The notes: generated by a model not told the origin, from the sequence alone. A stretch of 64,000 nucleotides of DNA from Streptomyces sp. JH34 (GCF_029428875.1 NZ_JAJSOO010000001.1:868001-932000); one strand, 5' to 3'. Positions 8,120 through 17,424 are shown, numbered from the stretch's first letter. Numbers and translations are program-made.

Positions 8120-9282
8120 GGCAGCCGCTCCCCGAGCGCACGGTAGACGGCCGGATCGCTCCAGTAGGCGCTGTGCGCCACGGGGAAGGGCTGCCGGCTG
8201 TCGGTCGCGACGTCGTGGGCCCGGCCGGGGAAGAGCGGTCCGGCGGCGTACCCCAGAAGATCGCGGCGGTCGTAGACGTTGACCCATGGCGGGACGTGAC
8301 CGGGCAGCGGATCAGGATGGGCGAGCGAGGGCAGCGCTCCCGTCTCGTACAGGAAGGGGCCCTGCGAGCCGACGGTCATCAGGAGCTCGACCTCCGGGAG
8401 GGGGCCGGATATCAGGGTGTCGAGCGCGATGATGCCGCCGAGGCTGTGCCCCAGCAGGACGACGGGCGGCTCGGCCGTGGCCACGAGCTCCCGCAGCCCC
8501 TGACGGGTGTCCTCGCCCCTCGCGAGATATTTGAGGATGTCACCGGCGGCCGGGTGCGCGGCATCGGTGAGTGCGTGACGGCGGCGTACGGCATAACGCG
8601 AGCCCAGGCGAACCAGGGGCCTCCCCGCCATCCGGAGCAGAGGACCACGGCCGGTGCCCGCCGGCGGGGCACCCAGGCGCTCCGCCAGCACGGTGACGGC
8701 GGCGTCCCTGGCGTCGCCGCCGCACTGGACGGGGCGGTCGCCCGCGATCCCCTCGGCGACGAGCGCGGCTGCCAGGGATCGCGCGAGCACCCAGGACAGG
8801 GTCTCCTGGTCCAGGGCCTCGGCCGCCCCACCGAGCAGTGGGCTGCGCGCGAGCCCGGCCGCCGCCTCGGACAGACCCGGGCCGAGTGCGCCCGCCGCGG
8901 GTTCCCCCTCTGCCGCGAGCCGGCGGAGGAGGGCCCTGGGGCGTTCGTCCGGGAAGGCCGCGCCGGGCGGTGTGACGCGCGGGCCCGCCCCCGCGGACGC
9001 GGTGGCGAGCTCGGCCGTGGGGTCCTGGTACAGCCGGGCCCATCCCTCGGTCTCGTCGCCGTCGTCGGGACCGCCGGTGCTCCGGCCGGTCCCGGCGCCG
9101 GGCGCGGCCGGGATGCTGGCGCCGTCCGCGGCGAGCGTGGCCCCGTACGTCCCGCCCCAGTCGTAGGCGACGAGTCGTGCGCCTGGAGCCGTCGTCGCCA
9201 GGCCCGAAGCGACCTGGGAGAGCAGCGTGGTGAGGTGTGGTTCGCGCACACCTGTGCCGTGGATGAAGACCACCGTGGTCAT
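8116..9282 (-). CDS. alpha/beta hydrolase (lipase/esterase-like)
   Basis: 388-residue serine hydrolase. It begins TTVVFIHGTG (oxyanion-hole HGTG) and carries the nucleophile elbow LLGHSLGGIIA (Ser280). An Asp (VYDRRDL) and a His (VAHSAYW) near the C-terminus can complete the triad. The N-terminal half holds a long Gly/Ala/Pro-rich insertion (residues ~55-200) of uncertain structure. There is no signal peptide, so it should act on internal lipids or esters. The ATG at 9282 has six G residues 7 nt upstream. It is translationally coupled to the caspase gene and separated from fxsT by a strong hairpin, so it may head its own effector transcript. Lipase-like proteins are known effectors in related conflict systems; that role here is inferred. 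Confidence 0.75.
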   Translation of the reverse strand: MTTVVFIHGTGVREPHLTTLLSQVASGLATTAPGARLVAYDWGGTYGATLAADGASIPAAPGAGTGRSTGGPDDGDETEGWARLYQDPTAELATASAGAGPRVTPPGAAFPDERPRALLRRLAAEGEPAAGALGPGLSEAAAGLARSPLLGGAAEALDQETLSWVLARSLAAALVAEGIAGDRPVQCGGDARDAAVTVLAERLGAPPAGTGRGPLLRMAGRPLVRLGSRYAVRRRHALTDAAHPAAGDILKYLARGEDTRQGLRELVATAEPPVVLLGHSLGGIIALDTLISGPLPEVELLMTVGSQGPFLYETGALPSLAHPDPLPGHVPPWVNVYDRRDLLGYAAGPLFPGRAHDVATDSRQPFPVAHSAYWSDPAVYRALGERLP

Positions 9283-9306
9283 GTGTACGCCCCCCGTTGC
9301 TGTCAC

Positions 9307-9345
9307 CGCGTGCCCGTCCGCCGCCACGCTGCGGACGGGCACGCG
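9307..9345 (-). terminator. hairpin between fxsT and the hydrolase gene
   Basis: A 14-bp perfect inverted repeat (9307-9320 with 9332-9345, loop 11 nt) lies in the 84-bp gap after fxsT. It lacks a T tract. It may end or attenuate the core transcript before the effector genes. Confidence 0.6.
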
Positions 9346-9366
9346 CTCACCCGTTCGTCCTGGACG

Positions 9367-12300
9367 TCACATCGGCAGCGGCGTGATGTCGCATTCGATG
9401 CGCTGATGGAGCCTGGCCGCGGTGTGCCAGGGGTGGTTGGGTCCCAGGAGACGTTCGAACCCGTCCACGGCGAGGCGGTTGAGGCGGTCGGCCTCCTCCG
9501 ACGCACCGAGCCCGCGCCGGTCGAGGGCCAGGTTCGCCGTGCAGGCGAGTGTCAGCGGATGCTCGGCCCCTGCCGTCCCGGTGAACTTGGGGAGCAGGTC
9601 CGCGTCGGCAGCCATCGCCTGCGCGAAGTCCAGCCGCGCGTAATGGTCGTTGGCCCGGCACATCGCCGCGGTCAGCGTGTTGATGTGCTTCGGGCCGAGC
9701 GTTCCCTCCAGACTCTCCAGCGCCTGCGCGTCCAGCCTCTCCGCCCGGTCCGTGTCGCCCTGCGCCCGGAGGGTGGCCGCGAGGTTCACCCGGGCGAACT
9801 GGGTGTAGGGGTGGTGGTCGCCGAGCACCTTGCGGTAGGCGGCCAGTGTCTGCTCGCCCAGCTCGCGGGCACCGACGAGGTCTCCGGTCAGGCGGCGTTC
9901 GACCGTGGCGTGGGTCGCCGCCCCCAGCGCGTCGCTGTTGTTCAGACCGTAGCGGGTGGTGAAGCGCTCGAGTGTCTGTTCCGCGAGGTCCGACCCCCCT
10001 TCCGCCACCCCGGCCCTGCGCCGGCACACCGCCAGGTTCAGGGCCGCGCGGATGGTGGCCGCGTTCGTCTCGCCGAAGTGGTTCACGTAGGTCAGGTAGT
10101 TGGACTCCTGGAGTGCGCGGGCACCCAGGTAGTCGCCCGACTCCCGCAGGTCGATGGCCAGTCCGTTGAGGGTGTTGAGCGTCAGCCCGTTCACCGGGCC
10201 GTAGAGCAGTTCACGCTGTCGCACGGTCTCCTCGTCGATCGTCTGCGCGGCCTGGAAGCTGCCGTTCAGCCGGAGCGACACTCCGTAGTCGTGCGCTGCA
10301 CTCAGCGTGGTGGGGTCCTCGGGGCCGAACAGGTCGCTCGCGCGGGTGAACGCCTCCTCGGCCAGTTCCCGGGCTTCGAGGAACTTTCCCTTGTGGCGCA
10401 GCGCCCCGGCCATCTGCCACATGGAGTCGATGAGTTCCTCGTCGGGGATCTCCGCACCGCGCGAGATCGCCAGGGCCCGCTCGTTGTGCTCGACCGCCTC
10501 GTCGGGGCGTCCGAGCAGGCGCAGGTAGAAGCCGAGGAGCTTGGTGATCCTGATGACGTTCAGGTTCTCGTCACCCGACTGGGCGCGCCACGCGGCCCAG
10601 GCCAGCCGGGCCTGGGCGGCGCCCGATTCGTGCGCACCCCAGTAGTACAGGAAGAAGACCATGTCGTAGACGAGGTCACGGACCCACCCGTCGGAACTCT
10701 CGACGGCTCCGGAGGCGATGACGTGCGGGAGGATCGCCTGATAGGCGGGCCACTGGTCCGGGGACGCGGGTGCGCCGGGCTTGGCCGTCGTGAGCAGCAG
10801 GTGCGCCGCCCGCGTCATCCTGGTCCGCTCCTCCGGATCCATCCTGGCCACGATCACGTTCTGCATGAGCCGGTGCATCTGCAGGGTGGAGGTCTTGTGG
10901 TCCAGCCTCACCAGCGACAGCTTGCTGAGGTCCCGCGTCGCACGGGCGAGGAGCAGCGGGTCGCGCAGGACCGGGTCCAGTTCGGGGGTCACCCCGACGT
11001 TGCGTCCGCCCCTGAAGAGGCTGAGCGGGATGGGCTCCGGCGCCATGCAGGCGCAGATCTCCAGGAGTTGGCGCGCTGCGGGATTGTCCTGGGAGAGGCG
11101 GCCGAGCGAGATGTCCCAGACCGCCGCGACGGGCAGCGGGTAGTCGGGGGACGGGACGAGCTGGTGGATCTCGGGCCGGCGTTCCTCCAGCAGACCGAGG
11201 TACTCGTCGACGGACATGCCGGTGGCGGCGTGCCAGGCACCCGCCTGCTCCACCGCGAGGGGCAGGTCCCCGAGCGCGGCAGCGAGCCGGTCCGCGTCGC
11301 CGTGGCTCAGACCGCGGGCGCGGCGCTGCAGAAGGGCGATGCTCTCCTCACGGTCGAAGACGTCGACGCTGAGGGGCGTCGCGACGCGTTCCCACTCGCG
11401 GTTGCGCGAGGTGACGATGATCTTGCCGGGTCCCCCGTTGGGGAAGTACGAGCGTACGGCCTCGATGTCCTCGGCGTTGTCGAAGACCAGCAGCCAGTTG
11501 TCGAACGGCTTGCCCGTGCGGAGCGCCTCACGCACGGCGGGCACGGCTGCGTTCGTCTGCGGCCCCACCTCCAGGCCGAGGCTGCGTGCGAGGTCGGCGA
11601 GAGCGCCCAGGATCAGGTTCTCCTGCTCCGAGGGGATCCACCAGATGACGTTGAACTCGGCGCTGTGGCGGTAGACGTACTCCACCGCGATCTGCGACTT
11701 GCCGACACCGCCCATGCCATGGAGCGCGTGCGGAAGCACGGCCGTGGTCTCGTCCTCTCGCAACTGCCGCTCCACGGCAGCCAGAAGACTCTCCCGTCCG
11801 GTGAAGTTCGGGTTCTTCGGCGGCACGTTGCCCATGATCTTCGGTTGGCCCGTGCGGACGAACCGTAGTTCCGGTGCTGTGGCGGGCGGACGCACCCCGG
11901 GCCGGTCCTGCTCGGTCTCTACGGGTGGTGTCGTCGGCGACACAGGTCCTCCTGGTGGAACCGTCGGGTGCGACGGGGAAGCGGGGCCGTTCTTATTCAC
12001 ATCAGGTGCCTCTTTATCATCTCTTGTCCCCTCCGTCGGCACTCCCGCGCCGCTCTGCAGCACGCCGTTCAGGAGCTTGGCCCGTTGCCGGTACGGAAGC
12101 CCGCCCAGCGCACGCAGGACAGCGAGTTCGATCCGGAGCCACACCGGGCCGCCCTCACCGTCCGGCAGTGCCGCCCCCATCGGGTCGCGCAGCGCGGCTC
12201 GAAGGCGTACGCCCTGCACGCTGCCGGCCCGTGACTCCGCCAGCAGCCCTACGGCCCGGGCGAGTTGGGTGCGGTTCCCCGTGGCCAGCAAGGCCTCACG

Positions 12301-13698
12301 GATGCCGTCGGCGAAGTCGGGACCGCCCTCGCCGTCGCGTCGCCAGTCGATGAGACCGCCCATCATCACCTCGGCCAGGTGCTCGGGCTGCGACTCGGGG
12401 AAGGCCCGGTCACGCAGTTCCTCGATGACGTCGAAACGCATGGGGGCCACGGCCAGCAGCACGGCGAGCTGGCGGGCGAGCGGGCTGGCCAGCGAGAAGA
12501 ACCTCCGCACGGCGTCCGCCGCCGAACGGGGGCCGTCGAGCCTGGGCGTGCGCAGCCCCGGGGCGGACACCCCCTTGGCCATCGCTCCGGCCAGGACCAC
12601 CGGGAGGGCCCGGCGGACGCCGCGTTCACCGGTGACCAGATCCGCCCAGGCCCGGAACGAACCGGGGCGCAGGCTGAGGACCGGTATCGCCACGGACCCG
12701 TCACCCGTGTCGGGCAGGATGTGGGCGTGCTCGGGCACGCCGTGGGGCGGACGGCAGAGCAGGTGCCTGTTGAGGGCGGCGAAGCCGGCGGCGTCGAGCC
12801 GCGCGCGGAAGGGGTAGACCGAGGACCGGTGGTGCAGGTACGAGGGCAGCAGATGGACGAGTGCCGTGGGTCCCGAAGCCGCGAGCCGCCCCAGCAGTTC
12901 GTCGGCCCCGCTCTCCGCCCACCCGGGGGCCAGACCGTCCGTCACGACGAGGAAGAGCCGCGAGCCCCTGCCGTCCAGCAGCTCGGCGGCGTCGGCCCGC
13001 CGGTTGCCGGGCCAGCGCAGGGCGGGCGCCTCCCCTCCGGGCAGCGAGATGTCGACGGTACGGACGTCGCGGAAGGCCCCGCTGCGCACCGCCTCGCCGG
13101 AGAGCTGGCGTAACGAGCTGTCCCACACACGCATGGTGGGTGCCGTGTCGACGAGCAGCATCAGGTCGAAGGCGCGTTCCTGGGCCGGGTCGAGGTAGGG
13201 GATCCACAGTCCGTCGATGACGCCGTTCTCTGCGGTGCGTTCCTCGTCGAGACGGCTCTCGTGGCGTGAGGGGACCCTGCGGCCGAAGCCGCGCAGGGCC
13301 TTGGCCAGCCGCAGCGGTCGCACACGGCGTGGGGGGCGCGTCTCCTGCGGCAGAACGGATTCGGGCAGGCCGCGCGCGTTGCTGACGACGTGACGGATCT
13401 CCACGTCGCGAGGGTCGACGCCCGTGCCACCGGAGGGCACGACCTCCGGCGTCCCCGGCGGGAGGAACGGATCCCGCACGTCGGCGGAGGGCTGGGGTCC
13501 GCCGTCCGGCACGGGCCCGGGGTCCGGGTCCTCCCGCTCGTCCGGCCGGCGGCCCGCCCGGTGCCATGCGGCCGCGAGCCAGACTCCGTCGGCGAGGTCC
13601 TGCCAGCTCGCGTCGGCGTCGGCTTCCGCCTCCTCGAGGATGCCGCTGACCGGCGCGGTCGCCGCGTCCGGAGCGCGTTCCCTGGGCGAGCCGTTCAT
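9367..13698 (-). CDS. fxsT: vWA-like / NB-ARC (STAND) / TPR protein of the FxSxx-COOH system type
   Basis: 1443-residue multidomain regulator. Residues ~30-560 match the SAV_2336-type N-terminal region: DLADGVWLAAAWHRAG, then a vWA-like fold from ~177 with FDLMLLVDTAPTM and LFLVVTDGLAPG. A Pro/Thr-rich linker follows. Residues ~630-1000 are an NB-ARC STAND NTPase: NFTGRE, Walker A GMGGVGKSQ (661-669), Walker B NWLLVFDNAED (~735), sensor KIIVTSRNR, and LPLAVEQAG. Residues ~1040-1440 are repeated TPR units with A-x-L-x-G and HP-x-T signatures. STAND proteins oligomerise on sensing a ligand; the TPRs probably do the sensing. The start overlaps the MoxR stop (ATGA). It links the MoxR-VMAP core with the effectors downstream. 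The sensed signal is unknown. Confidence 0.88.
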   Translation of the reverse strand: MNGSPRERAPDAATAPVSGILEEAEADADASWQDLADGVWLAAAWHRAGRRPDEREDPDPGPVPDGGPQPSADVRDPFLPPGTPEVVPSGGTGVDPRDVEIRHVVSNARGLPESVLPQETRPPRRVRPLRLAKALRGFGRRVPSRHESRLDEERTAENGVIDGLWIPYLDPAQERAFDLMLLVDTAPTMRVWDSSLRQLSGEAVRSGAFRDVRTVDISLPGGEAPALRWPGNRRADAAELLDGRGSRLFLVVTDGLAPGWAESGADELLGRLAASGPTALVHLLPSYLHHRSSVYPFRARLDAAGFAALNRHLLCRPPHGVPEHAHILPDTGDGSVAIPVLSLRPGSFRAWADLVTGERGVRRALPVVLAGAMAKGVSAPGLRTPRLDGPRSAADAVRRFFSLASPLARQLAVLLAVAPMRFDVIEELRDRAFPESQPEHLAEVMMGGLIDWRRDGEGGPDFADGIREALLATGNRTQLARAVGLLAESRAGSVQGVRLRAALRDPMGAALPDGEGGPVWLRIELAVLRALGGLPYRQRAKLLNGVLQSGAGVPTEGTRDDKEAPDVNKNGPASPSHPTVPPGGPVSPTTPPVETEQDRPGVRPPATAPELRFVRTGQPKIMGNVPPKNPNFTGRESLLAAVERQLREDETTAVLPHALHGMGGVGKSQIAVEYVYRHSAEFNVIWWIPSEQENLILGALADLARSLGLEVGPQTNAAVPAVREALRTGKPFDNWLLVFDNAEDIEAVRSYFPNGGPGKIIVTSRNREWERVATPLSVDVFDREESIALLQRRARGLSHGDADRLAAALGDLPLAVEQAGAWHAATGMSVDEYLGLLEERRPEIHQLVPSPDYPLPVAAVWDISLGRLSQDNPAARQLLEICACMAPEPIPLSLFRGGRNVGVTPELDPVLRDPLLLARATRDLSKLSLVRLDHKTSTLQMHRLMQNVIVARMDPEERTRMTRAAHLLLTTAKPGAPASPDQWPAYQAILPHVIASGAVESSDGWVRDLVYDMVFFLYYWGAHESGAAQARLAWAAWRAQSGDENLNVIRITKLLGFYLRLLGRPDEAVEHNERALAISRGAEIPDEELIDSMWQMAGALRHKGKFLEARELAEEAFTRASDLFGPEDPTTLSAAHDYGVSLRLNGSFQAAQTIDEETVRQRELLYGPVNGLTLNTLNGLAIDLRESGDYLGARALQESNYLTYVNHFGETNAATIRAALNLAVCRRRAGVAEGGSDLAEQTLERFTTRYGLNNSDALGAATHATVERRLTGDLVGARELGEQTLAAYRKVLGDHHPYTQFARVNLAATLRAQGDTDRAERLDAQALESLEGTLGPKHINTLTAAMCRANDHYARLDFAQAMAADADLLPKFTGTAGAEHPLTLACTANLALDRRGLGASEEADRLNRLAVDGFERLLGPNHPWHTAARLHQRIECDITPLPM

Positions 13699-14750
13699 CA
13701 GCGGCCCTTCGAGAGGTCTCGGAGAAGCATCTCGACGAGCTTACGCCCGTCCCCCTCGGGCCGTAATCCGTGAGCGGTGGTGAGCTGCACGGCGTTCAGG
13801 AGCTGGTCGACGGACTGGGTGCCCCCGCCGTCCAGGCGTTTGACGAAGTCGTCCACGAGGTCCTCGACCCCCTCCGGACTCCGGCCCAGATGACTGACGA
13901 CGATGGAGACGAGCTGCGCACGGGTGGGCGGGCGCATCTCCAGCGGCAGACAACGGCGCCGGAAGGCCGCCGGGAACTCGCGTTCCCCGTTGCTCGTGAT
14001 CACGACGACGGGGAACTCCGCGCACTCGACGCGGCCCGCCTCGATGACGGCCCGGCCCTGCGGATCGTCCGTGAAGACGGAGACCTCGGCCACGCCGGCG
14101 CGCACCAGTTCGGGGATCTCGTAGCTGCCGTTCTCCAGCACGTGGAGCAGGTCGTTGGGCAGGTCGATGTCGCTCTTGTCCAACTCGTCGACCAGCAGCA
14201 CCCGGGGGCGCCCGTACGCCAGCAGAGCCGTCCCCAGCGGCCCCAGCGTCACGAAGTCGCCCAGGTCGGGGGCGCTGCCCGCCTCGCCTTCGGGCTCCGA
14301 GGCGGTTCCGGCGCGCCAGGCGGCGATGGCCTGCGCCCGCCCGATGGCGTCGTACTCGTACAGACCGCCGCGCAGCGTGGTCCGGCTGACGATGCTCCAC
14401 GGAAGAACCCGGCCGAGCCCCAGCTCCCTGGCGATCAGATAGGCGAGGGTGGATTTGCCGACCCCGGGCGGGCCGGTGACCAGAAGGGGGCGGCGCAACA
14501 GGAGGGCGGCGTTGACCGCGTCGATCTCCTCGTCGCGCAGCTGGGGCCCCTGTTGGACGGTGCCGAGCCGGCGGAGCGCCGACTGCGCGTCATCGGGGGG
14601 ATCCTGCTGCAGGGGGCTCCCGGAGAACACCCGCCACGGCGGCGGCTCGGGCAGTTGCGGCGGATCCCCGGCGGGAGGCCGCCCGGTCGCGTGGAACACC
14701 CTCCAGGATGGGGGCGTGACGGACTGCGCTGCCGAGACCTGCTCGGTCAT
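13698..14750 (-). CDS. MoxR-family AAA+ ATPase
   Basis: 350-residue AAA+ ATPase of the MoxR group, remodelling or activating partner proteins using ATP. Walker A is VTGPPGVGKST (93-101), Walker B is RVLLVDELDKSD (~184-194) and sensor 1 is VVITSNGEREFP, followed by the arginine-finger segment AAFRRRCLP. An N-terminal extension of ~60 residues contains two short repeats, PSWRVFHATG and PPWRVFSGSP, perhaps docking motifs. The ATG at 14750 overlaps the VMAP stop by ATGA; the frame is open to 14795 but that part lies inside VMAP. MoxR proteins usually work with a vWA partner; the vWA-like part of FxsT, encoded next and also coupled by ATGA, is the obvious candidate. Confidence 0.88.
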   Translation of the reverse strand: MTEQVSAAQSVTPPSWRVFHATGRPPAGDPPQLPEPPPWRVFSGSPLQQDPPDDAQSALRRLGTVQQGPQLRDEEIDAVNAALLLRRPLLVTGPPGVGKSTLAYLIARELGLGRVLPWSIVSRTTLRGGLYEYDAIGRAQAIAAWRAGTASEPEGEAGSAPDLGDFVTLGPLGTALLAYGRPRVLLVDELDKSDIDLPNDLLHVLENGSYEIPELVRAGVAEVSVFTDDPQGRAVIEAGRVECAEFPVVVITSNGEREFPAAFRRRCLPLEMRPPTRAQLVSIVVSHLGRSPEGVEDLVDDFVKRLDGGGTQSVDQLLNAVQLTTAHGLRPEGDGRKLVEMLLRDLSKGR

Positions 14751-16270
14751 GCTGTCAACTCCTCGCAGTCGATCAAGCGATTGGGATCGTCCCACAATAG
14801 GGCCAAATGCTTACCGAGGGACCAATTGTCCCGGTCCATCCCCTCGGCTTTCCTGCGCAACGCGCTGACCTTCGACGGGATTTGGGCGGGAGGGTGAGCG
14901 AGCAGCAACGTCAGCACCTCACCCGACAGGTCGGGGCTGTCCGTCCGCCGGTCCCAGGCCGCGAGCCCCACCCCCTGAGCGATCGCGCTGACGAGTGCCT
15001 CCAGGCCGAGACCGGGCAGTGCGGGAACGTCGAGTATGACCGCGGTCAGGCTCGGGTTCGCTATCAGATTGGCACGCCAGCGGTCGAGCCGCTCACCCTC
15101 TTCGCCGTGCCAGCGATACGACTCGGCCACACCGGCGTTCCTGAGCTGTGTCCAGCGCTCCCGCCACGCGGGCAGATATCCGTGGGCCTGCGCGGCCCTC
15201 ATCCGTTCGAGAGATCTCAGATGGACGTGGTAACTGAGACTCATCGGCAACGGGTCACCACTCCATGTACCCAGCTTCAGCCGGGCCATGTCGTGGTTGA
15301 GCAGCGTGAACGGCAGCACGAACTCGACCTGCGCGGGCGGTTCCCCCTCCATCACCGGCATACCCGCCCAGCGCTTCCGCCCGCTGCCGACGGCCAGCTC
15401 GACCTCGCTCGCCAGCTGTTCGAGGGTCGTGGAACGCACTTCACCCGCCACCGGCTCCCAGAAGCCTGGCGCGGGATTGACCCAGTGTCGTACGTAGATG
15501 TCGGACGAACTGTCGTCGGCTGGCTCCACCATCACGACGAGGCAACGCGCCACATCAGGATCGGCCGTCGGCAGGGCCTCGATCGCGCGCCGGCGCTCCT
15601 CCAGGGCCCGCACGGCGTCCGGGCCGGCCTCCCTGGCCCATGCGTCCGACCACGCCCGGAGGGTCTCGCGCAGCGCCGGCTTCTCCAGGAACGCCGTGAT
15701 CTCCACCATGACGAGCGCGGGAGGCAGACCGTCGGCCTGGGTGTTCACCCGGCGGAGGTGATCGAAGCGCTGGGCGGGCGTCTGGCCGTACGGCACGTCG
15801 ACGACCAGCTCATGGGCCAGGAGCGCGTGCAGACGGCCGTCGTCGACGCGCCGCACGTCGGCGAGCAGCCGGTGGACGTCCCGGACCGCGGTGTCGGTGA
15901 ACTCGGGGGAGGCGTCGGCCAGGGCGTCCTCCACGATCAGCTTCAGCCGGGCCGCGCAGTCCGGTCCCGCGATGGCGCCGGCCGCGAAGATCAGGGCCGG
16001 GAGGCCCCCTTCGTGCCGGAGGACGTCCCTGACGAGGGACACCATGTCCGCCCGGGGATTGATGCGCCGGTAGAGGACTTGCGTGACGAGCCGGTCGGCG
16101 ACCAGTGACACGAACAGCGCGCACTGGTCGCGATCGGTCACGAAGTCCTGTTCGGACAGGAACGCGACCAGACCCTCGATGAGCCGACCCTCGGCGTCGT
16201 CCGGCTCGTCCGCTCCGAGCAGCCCGTGCGCCACCACCGACCACCCCCGTCGAGCCGGTAACACCTTCAT
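14747..16270 (-). CDS. VMAP protein (vWA-MoxR-associated protein) with N-terminal EAD
   Basis: 507-residue third component of the vWA-MoxR-VMAP systems. The C-terminal ~120 residues carry the VMAP-C pattern: GVGLAAWDRR, a leucine-rich stretch, then LGKHLALLWDDPNRL near the end. Residues ~28-118 form a small helical domain (GLVAFL, VTDRDQ, ADMVSLVRDVL, LKLIVEDAL) that matches the caspase C-terminal EAD in spacing and key residues, suggesting homotypic binding. The middle (~120-380) is a VMAP-M-like region without a known catalytic motif. First gene of the operon. The start is uncertain: the ATG at 16270 (MKVLPARRGW) and a GTG at 16291 both lack a clear ribosome site. Confidence 0.82.
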   Translation of the reverse strand: MKVLPARRGWSVVAHGLLGADEPDDAEGRLIEGLVAFLSEQDFVTDRDQCALFVSLVADRLVTQVLYRRINPRADMVSLVRDVLRHEGGLPALIFAAGAIAGPDCAARLKLIVEDALADASPEFTDTAVRDVHRLLADVRRVDDGRLHALLAHELVVDVPYGQTPAQRFDHLRRVNTQADGLPPALVMVEITAFLEKPALRETLRAWSDAWAREAGPDAVRALEERRRAIEALPTADPDVARCLVVMVEPADDSSSDIYVRHWVNPAPGFWEPVAGEVRSTTLEQLASEVELAVGSGRKRWAGMPVMEGEPPAQVEFVLPFTLLNHDMARLKLGTWSGDPLPMSLSYHVHLRSLERMRAAQAHGYLPAWRERWTQLRNAGVAESYRWHGEEGERLDRWRANLIANPSLTAVILDVPALPGLGLEALVSAIAQGVGLAAWDRRTDSPDLSGEVLTLLLAHPPAQIPSKVSALRRKAEGMDRDNWSLGKHLALLWDDPNRLIDCEELTA

Positions 16271-16416
16271 GACAGACCGTGAAGTTACCACGTCGGATCT
16301 TCAGCAACCAGGCTCATTCCAGGCGCTGTTGACCACCTGTGACACGAGAGCCCCCTGCGCCGCGACAACACACCGGGACACACCTCACCCGGACGGGTGA
16401 ACGCGGTCCACGGCGT

Positions 16417-17424
16417 TCAGACCGGCGCCGGCCCGGAGCTCGCGCGCACCGTCAGGACCGGCTCCAGCAGGTCGACCTCGTCGGTACCCCTGCCGCCCAG
16501 CTTCGCCACCACCTGTTCCACCGCCCGGCGCCCCATCTCCTGCGCCGGAATGGCCACGGAGGTGAGCCGTACCGACGCCTGCGTGGCCACCTGGTCGGGG
16601 CAGACGGCCACGACGGAGACGTCCTCCGGCACGGCGCGCCCCTGCTGCTGGAGCAGGTTGAGCAGCGGCTCGACGGCCGCCTCGTTCTGGACGATGAAGC
16701 CGGTCGTCCCCGGCCGTTCGTCGAAGATGCGGGCGAGGGTCCCGGCCATCGCCGCGTATCCGCCCTCGCAGGGACGGTGCAGGATCCGCACCCCGGCGTC
16801 CTGCGCCTTGGTCCGGATGCCGTCCACGGTCCGTTCGGCGAAGCCGGTGTGACGCTCGTAGACGGCTGCCGCTTCGCCGATCACCGCCACCTCGCGGTGT
16901 CCGAGGCCGGCGAGGTGGTCCACGCAGAGTGCCCCGGTCGCCTCGAAGTCGAGGTCCACACAGGTGAGCCCCGAGGTGTCGGCCGGCAGGCCGATCAGGA
17001 CGGCGGTCCGTCCGGAGTCGCGGAGCAACGGGAGCCGCTCGTCGTGCAGTTCGACGTCCATCAGGATCATCGCGTCGGCCAGGGAGCTCCCCGCGATCCG
17101 CCGTACGGCCGCCGGCCCCTCCTCGCCGGTGAGCAGCAGTACGTCGTAGCCGTGCGTACGGGCACTCGTGGCGACGGCGATCGCGATCTCCATCATCACC
17201 GGGACGTACATGTCCGTGCGCAGCGGCACCATCAGGGCGATGATGTTGGATCTGCTGCTGGCGAGGGCCCGCGCACCGGCGTTGGGGTGGTAGCCGAGCT
17301 GTTGGATACTGTGCTCGACGCGTTCCCGGGTGGAGGCCGAGATCGACCGCTTGCCGCTGAGGACATAGCTCACCGTGCTCGCGGAGACTCCGGCGTGCTG
17401 GGCGACCTCGGCAAGCGTGACCAT
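16417..17424 (-). CDS. LacI-family transcriptional regulator
   Basis: 335-residue repressor with an N-terminal LacI helix-turn-helix (TLAEVAQHAGVSASTVSYVLSG), a hinge helix ending NAGARALAS, and a periplasmic-binding-protein-like sensor domain for a sugar. The recognition residues after the turn (VSYVLSG) and the hinge match the family. GGGGAG lies 8 nt before the ATG. Two palindromic sites lie upstream (17468-17477 and 17567-17582), which suggests autoregulation. It sits downstream of the pectinesterase on the same strand and about 11.6 kb from the GH42-GH95-GH12 operon, so a role in plant-polysaccharide use is likely, but its targets are not proven. Confidence 0.9.
   Translation of the reverse strand: MVTLAEVAQHAGVSASTVSYVLSGKRSISASTRERVEHSIQQLGYHPNAGARALASSRSNIIALMVPLRTDMYVPVMMEIAIAVATSARTHGYDVLLLTGEEGPAAVRRIAGSSLADAMILMDVELHDERLPLLRDSGRTAVLIGLPADTSGLTCVDLDFEATGALCVDHLAGLGHREVAVIGEAAAVYERHTGFAERTVDGIRTKAQDAGVRILHRPCEGGYAAMAGTLARIFDERPGTTGFIVQNEAAVEPLLNLLQQQGRAVPEDVSVVAVCPDQVATQASVRLTSVAIPAQEMGRRAVEQVVAKLGGRGTDEVDLLEPVLTVRASSGPAPV

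Noticed and set aside
4871..8146. Very long open frame (over 1000 codons) on the + strand
   Set aside because: It runs antisense to the HEXXH and caspase genes, is Arg/Pro/Gly-rich with no motif or ribosome site, and is a codon-bias mirror typical of high-GC DNA. The same holds for the long frame at 8173-11868.
16385..16400. Short hairpin after the LacI gene as a terminator
   Set aside because: The stem is only 6 bp, too weak to call with confidence.
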